A DNA stretch of 24,655 nucleotides from Actinomycetota bacterium (GTDB lineage: Bacteria; Actinomycetota; Actinomycetes; Acidothermales; Acidothermaceae), in assembly GCA_003134755.1 (NCBI GenBank), contig PLCK01000136.1, positions 1-24,655 of the forward strand, in the 5' to 3' direction. Numbering within the stretch: the stretch's first letter is position 1; the number at the start of each line of letters is the position of its first letter. The position numbers and the translations under genes are program-made. The notes beneath the pieces were generated by a model. The model was not told where the DNA came from. It ran no database searches and was given only the letters and a program-made list of their open reading frames with translations. Positions 21,833 through 24,655 of this stretch are shown here, in pieces.

Positions 21833-22927
21833 CTACTCGCGCCAGATGATCACGATGCCGCGGTCGTCGCTTCCACCCGGAGCGACCCGTTCCATCAGAT
21901 GGCTCGCGCCCCCGCGAAACCCCTGGGTGATCAGGCGTTCTGCTTCGCCGATCAGCTTGTCTATACCGACAGCTATCTCCCGATTCGCGGTTTCGACAAG
22001 GCCGTCGGTGTACAGGAGCATCGCGTCGCCCTGCCCGAGCACGCCGGTCACCGACGTGTAACTAGCCTCCGGAAGGACGCCAAGTACGGTCCCCTCGCTG
22101 TCGATGACCCGCCATCGGCCGCTCCCGCTGACAAAGTGCGCCGCCGGTGGATGCCCCGCCGATTCGAGCACGTAGCGGCCGGTCGCCAGATCGACGACCA
22201 GATGGACGGCGGTCGCGAACCCTTCAGTCCAACCCTGGCGTAGCAGATAGTCATTTGCGGCCGGCAGGAAACGCTCAGGCGCGACAGCGCCGAGCAGACC
22301 ACCGAGGGCGCCGGACAGCAGCAACGCGCGGGTGCCGGCGTCGATGCCCTTGCCGGAGACATCGACGAGCGCAACCTCGAGCAAGGCACCCTCGCCGGTG
22401 AGTCCCGCGACGAGGAAGTCGCCACCGAACGAAGCAGCGCCCGCAGAGCGGATCAGAACCTCGTTTTCCCAGCCCTTGGGCAACACGGGCATCTCACCCT
22501 GCGCGCCCAGCCGGTCTCGAAGTTCGAGCAGCATCGACTCGCCGCGCAAGCCCTGCACACCGAGCGTCTCGCGGGTTCGGGCCAGCCGGTACGCGAACGC
22601 CGAGGTCGCCGCGATCACGATCACCTCGCCGACCCTGATCTGGCGCCATCCGATCAGGAGCTCGTCGTAGACGATCATCGCCGTCGTCACCGCCATGACG
22701 AATAACAGCGCGCGCCGCTGCACCAGCAGTCCGCTGGCCAGAATGGGCAGCACCACAAGGCCCGGCGGCACCCAGTTCGGCCCGGTGACCGGACTGAGAA
22801 CCCCGATCGCGACGACCGACCCCGCCAGCCACCAGATGGCAATGCCCGGGGTCATCCAGCGACTTGTCCGGACCCTCGACCACGTTCGCCGGCGCGACGT
22901 CGTGCCCGCGTCCGCCACGGGACTCAT
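21833..22927 (-). CDS. Membrane-anchored SpoIIE-type PP2C phosphatase
   Basis: A 364-residue protein. The N-terminal third has about four hydrophobic helices (IAIWWLAGSVVAIGVL, GLVVLPILASGLLV, LLFVMAVTTAMIVYDE, GEVIVIAATSAFAYRLA). A linker helix (RGESMLLELRDRLG) leads to the catalytic domain: FGGDFLVAG (GGD about residues 168-170), VDVSGKGIDAG, GHPPAAHF, LLYTDGLVET and SDDRGIVII. All metal-binding Asp positions are present; the usual W/F-Y-D after GGD reads FLVA. It probably dephosphorylates an anti-anti-sigma factor. ATG 22927 has GAGG close upstream and is favoured; ATG 22969 or 23068 would lengthen the cytosolic N-terminus. It converges on the lipoprotein gene with a 19-bp gap. Confidence 0.82.
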   Translation of the reverse strand: MSPVADAGTTSRRRTWSRVRTSRWMTPGIAIWWLAGSVVAIGVLSPVTGPNWVPPGLVVLPILASGLLVQRRALLFVMAVTTAMIVYDELLIGWRQIRVGEVIVIAATSAFAYRLARTRETLGVQGLRGESMLLELRDRLGAQGEMPVLPKGWENEVLIRSAGAASFGGDFLVAGLTGEGALLEVALVDVSGKGIDAGTRALLLSGALGGLLGAVAPERFLPAANDYLLRQGWTEGFATAVHLVVDLATGRYVLESAGHPPAAHFVSGSGRWRVIDSEGTVLGVLPEASYTSVTGVLGQGDAMLLYTDGLVETANREIAVGIDKLIGEAERLITQGFRGGASHLMERVAPGGSDDRGIVIIWRE

Positions 22928-23034
22928 CGGGCCTCGGCGCGGACTCTCGGTGGGACGCCGCACAGCCATGATCGGGGAGCGTAACGGGAGGGACCAGCCG
23001 AAACCACCAGACGACAGGACGCCGAGTGCCGGCG

Positions 23035-23442
23035 CTACTGGTGGCAGACCGCCCTGCCGCCCGAACACAGCACGTACGTGGTGCCGGGCACCAGAAGTTC
23101 GCGCTGGTCGATTCGGTAGGGCGCGCCACCCAAACCGCGCGCAAGGATCACGATGTACGGCTGCCCGATACTCCAGCCGCCGTCATAGCTCCCGTAGGCA
23201 TCGGCCTGGGCCGCTCGATAGCCCGCCCGGAAGGCCTTCTGGCTCACGTCACGGTCACCGGGCGCGAGCGGGTCGCCGATCTGGAGCGCCCGCCCAGCCG
23301 CCACGCCCGACTCGTAGCCGACCGCGTTCCCTTGCACCCACCCTCGGTCGTGAATCGGCGCGGTCACCCGGCCCACCGCGTAGGCGGCCGCGACCAGTGC
23401 GACGGCAGCGACGCCCGCGAGCACGATCCATCGACGTGTCAT
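23035..23442 (-). CDS. Single-pass membrane/exported protein of unknown function (135 aa)
   Basis: The ATG at 23442 has GGAGG nine bases upstream. A basic N-terminus (MTRRW) and one hydrophobic segment (IVLAGVAAVALVAAAYAVG) form a signal anchor. The outside part contains RAGYRAAQADAYGSYDGGWS and PYIVILARGLGGAPYRID and ends TYVLCSGGRAVCHQ with two Cys that may pair. No family recognised. It precedes the phosphatase gene by about 107 bp in the same direction, so they may share a transcript. Confidence 0.65.
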   Translation of the reverse strand: MTRRWIVLAGVAAVALVAAAYAVGRVTAPIHDRGWVQGNAVGYESGVAAGRALQIGDPLAPGDRDVSQKAFRAGYRAAQADAYGSYDGGWSIGQPYIVILARGLGGAPYRIDQRELLVPGTTYVLCSGGRAVCHQ

Positions 23443-23488
23443 CGGTCCAACCCTCCAGCGGCACAGCAGGGTGTGATTCGCTAGCTCT

Positions 23489-23725
23489 ATGCCACGACGT
23501 CCAGACCCCGGAAGCAATACCGGATCGGGCGCGCTCCGCGGACTCGTTGGCGCCGGCCCTTCACAGGTGGGTGTCGTCGGCGGGCTTCGGGCCCGCGATG
23601 TCTCGAGACCCACACCGGACGACGTCCGGCTGGCGTTGGAAAAGCCGGAACCGGTCGCGCGGCCGGCGGTGCGTCAGGAGATCCCGGGTTCGGGCAGCGA
23701 CGGCGCCACGCCGGTCTCCTCGTAG
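23489..23725 (+). CDS. Small conserved-looking actinobacterial protein (78 aa)
   Basis: A 78-residue ORF with the central segment GPSQVGVVGGLRARDVSRPT, which I recall from short conserved hypothetical proteins of many actinobacteria (SQVGVSGA-RARDVSRPT-type). This is memory of a pattern, not a search result. Its 3' end overlaps the 3' end of rpiB by 52 bp on the other strand. There is no clear ribosome-binding site before the ATG. No signal peptide or metal site is visible. Without it, the 230-bp gap between rpiB and the membrane protein would be empty. Confidence 0.58.
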   Translation: MPRRPDPGSNTGSGALRGLVGAGPSQVGVVGGLRARDVSRPTPDDVRLALEKPEPVARPAVRQEIPGSGSDGATPVSS

Positions 23726-24156
23726 CTCGCAACCAACTCGAGCCGGCGAACGTGCCGCTCCTCGCCGCTGAAGTCGGTCGCCAGGAACAGCTCGACCAAC
23801 GCGGTCGCCTCGCCGAGCGTGTGCTGCCTGGCGCCGATGCTCACCACGTTCGCGTTGTTGTGCTGCCGGGCCAGCGTGGCGGTGTCGTCGTTCCAGGCCA
23901 GTGCAGCCCTGATGCCCTTCACCTTGTTCGCGGCGATCTGTTCGCCGTTGCCCGAACCGCCGATAACGACTCCGAAGCTGTCATGGTCGGCGGCCACCCG
24001 CAGCGCGGCCGCGATGACGTACGGCGGATAGTCGTCGTCGGGTTCGTAGGACGCTGGACCGCAGTCGACCGGCTCGTGGCCGTTCTCGAACAGCCACCCG
24101 ATCAGGTGGGCCTTCAACTCAAGTCCGGCGTGGTCAGACCCAAGATAGACGCGCAT
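23674..24156 (-). CDS. rpiB: Ribose-5-phosphate isomerase B
   Basis: A 160-residue RpiB/LacAB-family sugar isomerase that interconverts ribose 5-phosphate and ribulose 5-phosphate in the pentose phosphate pathway. It starts MRVYLGSDHAGLELK, with the substrate-binding Asp/His/Ala. It has GGSGNGEQIAANKVKGIR with Glu72 at the catalytic-base position, as in the mycobacterial enzyme (E. coli uses Cys). The phosphate- and sugar-binding segment is ARQHNNANVVS. The length matches the mycobacterial protein. The ATG at 24156 is the natural start; the open frame to 24360 is not coding. The gene is divergent from pepN, an arrangement I associate with actinobacterial chromosomes, so this end is probably core genome. 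Confidence 0.92.
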   Translation of the reverse strand: MRVYLGSDHAGLELKAHLIGWLFENGHEPVDCGPASYEPDDDYPPYVIAAALRVAADHDSFGVVIGGSGNGEQIAANKVKGIRAALAWNDDTATLARQHNNANVVSIGARQHTLGEATALVELFLATDFSGEERHVRRLELVASYEETGVAPSLPEPGIS

Positions 24157-24314
24157 GCCGCGGAGTCTGCCACGGTGACCGCAAAGCCGCCGCGAGCAGG
24201 TCGGCCGGTCAGTCCGCGTCCCACCGGTCGGTCGTGCGAGGATCGATGTCTGCACGGCGGCGCCGGTCGATCCCGGCCGCACAGAGGCGCAGCAGACAGA
24301 AAGGCTCGCGACGG

Positions 24315-24655
24315 GTGCCAGGCAACAACCTGAGCCGTGACGAGGCGACCGCGAGGGCACGCCTCATCGGGCCGACCGGGGTGACCGCGGATGCCCTGCC
24401 GGCCTTGCAGACGAAGGTCCATCTCGACCTGACTCCTGGGGCGACGAAACCCGACTTCTTCCTGTCGACGACCGCCGTTCGCTTCAGCTGCGCCGAACCG
24501 GGCGCGCAGACCTTCATCGACCTGGTCGCCGACGAGATCCGGTCGATCGTTCTGAACGGCGTCTCGATCGAGCCTGCGACGAATCGCGAGGCCGATCGCA
24601 TCGAGCTCGCCGACCTGCAGGCGGAGAACGAACTCGAGATCGTCGCCGAGTGCCG
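24315..24655 (+). CDS. pepN: Aminopeptidase N (M1 family), N-terminal part (runs off the right edge)
   Basis: The frame from GTG 24315 is open to the end of the window (113 codons). It begins VPGNNLSRDEATARARLI and continues with QTKVHLDLTPG, FFLSTTAVRFSCAEPGAQTF and the beta-strand-rich LVADEIRSIVLNGVSIEP, which is the N-terminal domain of actinobacterial lysyl/alanyl aminopeptidase N. The zinc site (HEXXH) lies beyond the edge. The enzyme removes N-terminal residues from peptides. The start codon is chosen by similarity; its ribosome-binding site is weak (AAAGG at 11 bases). The 158 bp between it and rpiB must hold both promoters. Confidence 0.82.
   Translation, partial: MPGNNLSRDEATARARLIGPTGVTADALPALQTKVHLDLTPGATKPDFFLSTTAVRFSCAEPGAQTFIDLVADEIRSIVLNGVSIEPATNREADRIELADLQAENELEIVAEC

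Noticed and set aside
1..24655. CRISPR array, transposase, integrase or toxin-antitoxin genes
   Set aside because: No regularly spaced repeats and no protein with the corresponding motifs on either strand.

Overview
The window is high-GC, gene-dense DNA. GTG starts are frequent, GAGG/GGAGG ribosome-binding sites are clear, and many genes are coupled by 1-4 nt stop/start overlaps. Gene content points to an actinobacterium: a trehalase-like GH15 enzyme, SpoIIE-type PP2C phosphatases, many secreted lipoproteins, and a divergent rpiB/pepN pair. It could be Mycobacteriales, Frankiales or Jatrophihabitans-like, but the sequence read by eye does not settle the order.

Left block (1-5.5 kb): the 5' end of a membrane-protein gene (minus), twin operators, a small membrane protein, a SpoIIE/PP2C phosphatase domain with no clear start, a GH15 glucosidase/trehalase and a SulP-STAS anion transporter. 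It is followed by about 540 bp without a convincing gene. That stretch carries the 3' half of a tRNA-Gly(UCC), from anticodon stem to CCA, without its 5' half. This is what the distal end of an element integrated in a tRNA gene looks like. From its orientation, the element would lie to the left.

Central block (5.6-10.6 kb, minus): a six-gene, tightly coupled operon for a group 3b cytosolic NADP-linked [NiFe] hydrogenase. Gene order is Fe-S subunit, cyclic-nucleotide-binding-like protein without a DNA-binding domain, FAD/NAD(P) diaphorase subunit, small subunit, large subunit, maturation endopeptidase. No hypABCDEF genes are in the window. The leader contains a short ORF with three consecutive Cys codons and a weak DosR-like palindrome.

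Right block (10.8-24.7 kb): a lipoprotein; an ABC exporter with its own TetR regulator and overlapping palindromic operators; a VOC protein; a LacI regulator coupled to a 69-aa protein; two divergent lipoproteins of unrecognised families ending at a long bidirectional hairpin; a DHA2-type MFS exporter divergent from a TetR regulator, with a cluster of GAAC/GTTC palindromes between them; another lipoprotein; a membrane-bound PP2C phosphatase; two small proteins; rpiB; and the 5' end of pepN. The themes are export, transcriptional control and cell-envelope lipoproteins, in contrast to the redox operon in the middle. I found no CRISPR array, transposase, recombinase or complete RNA gene.
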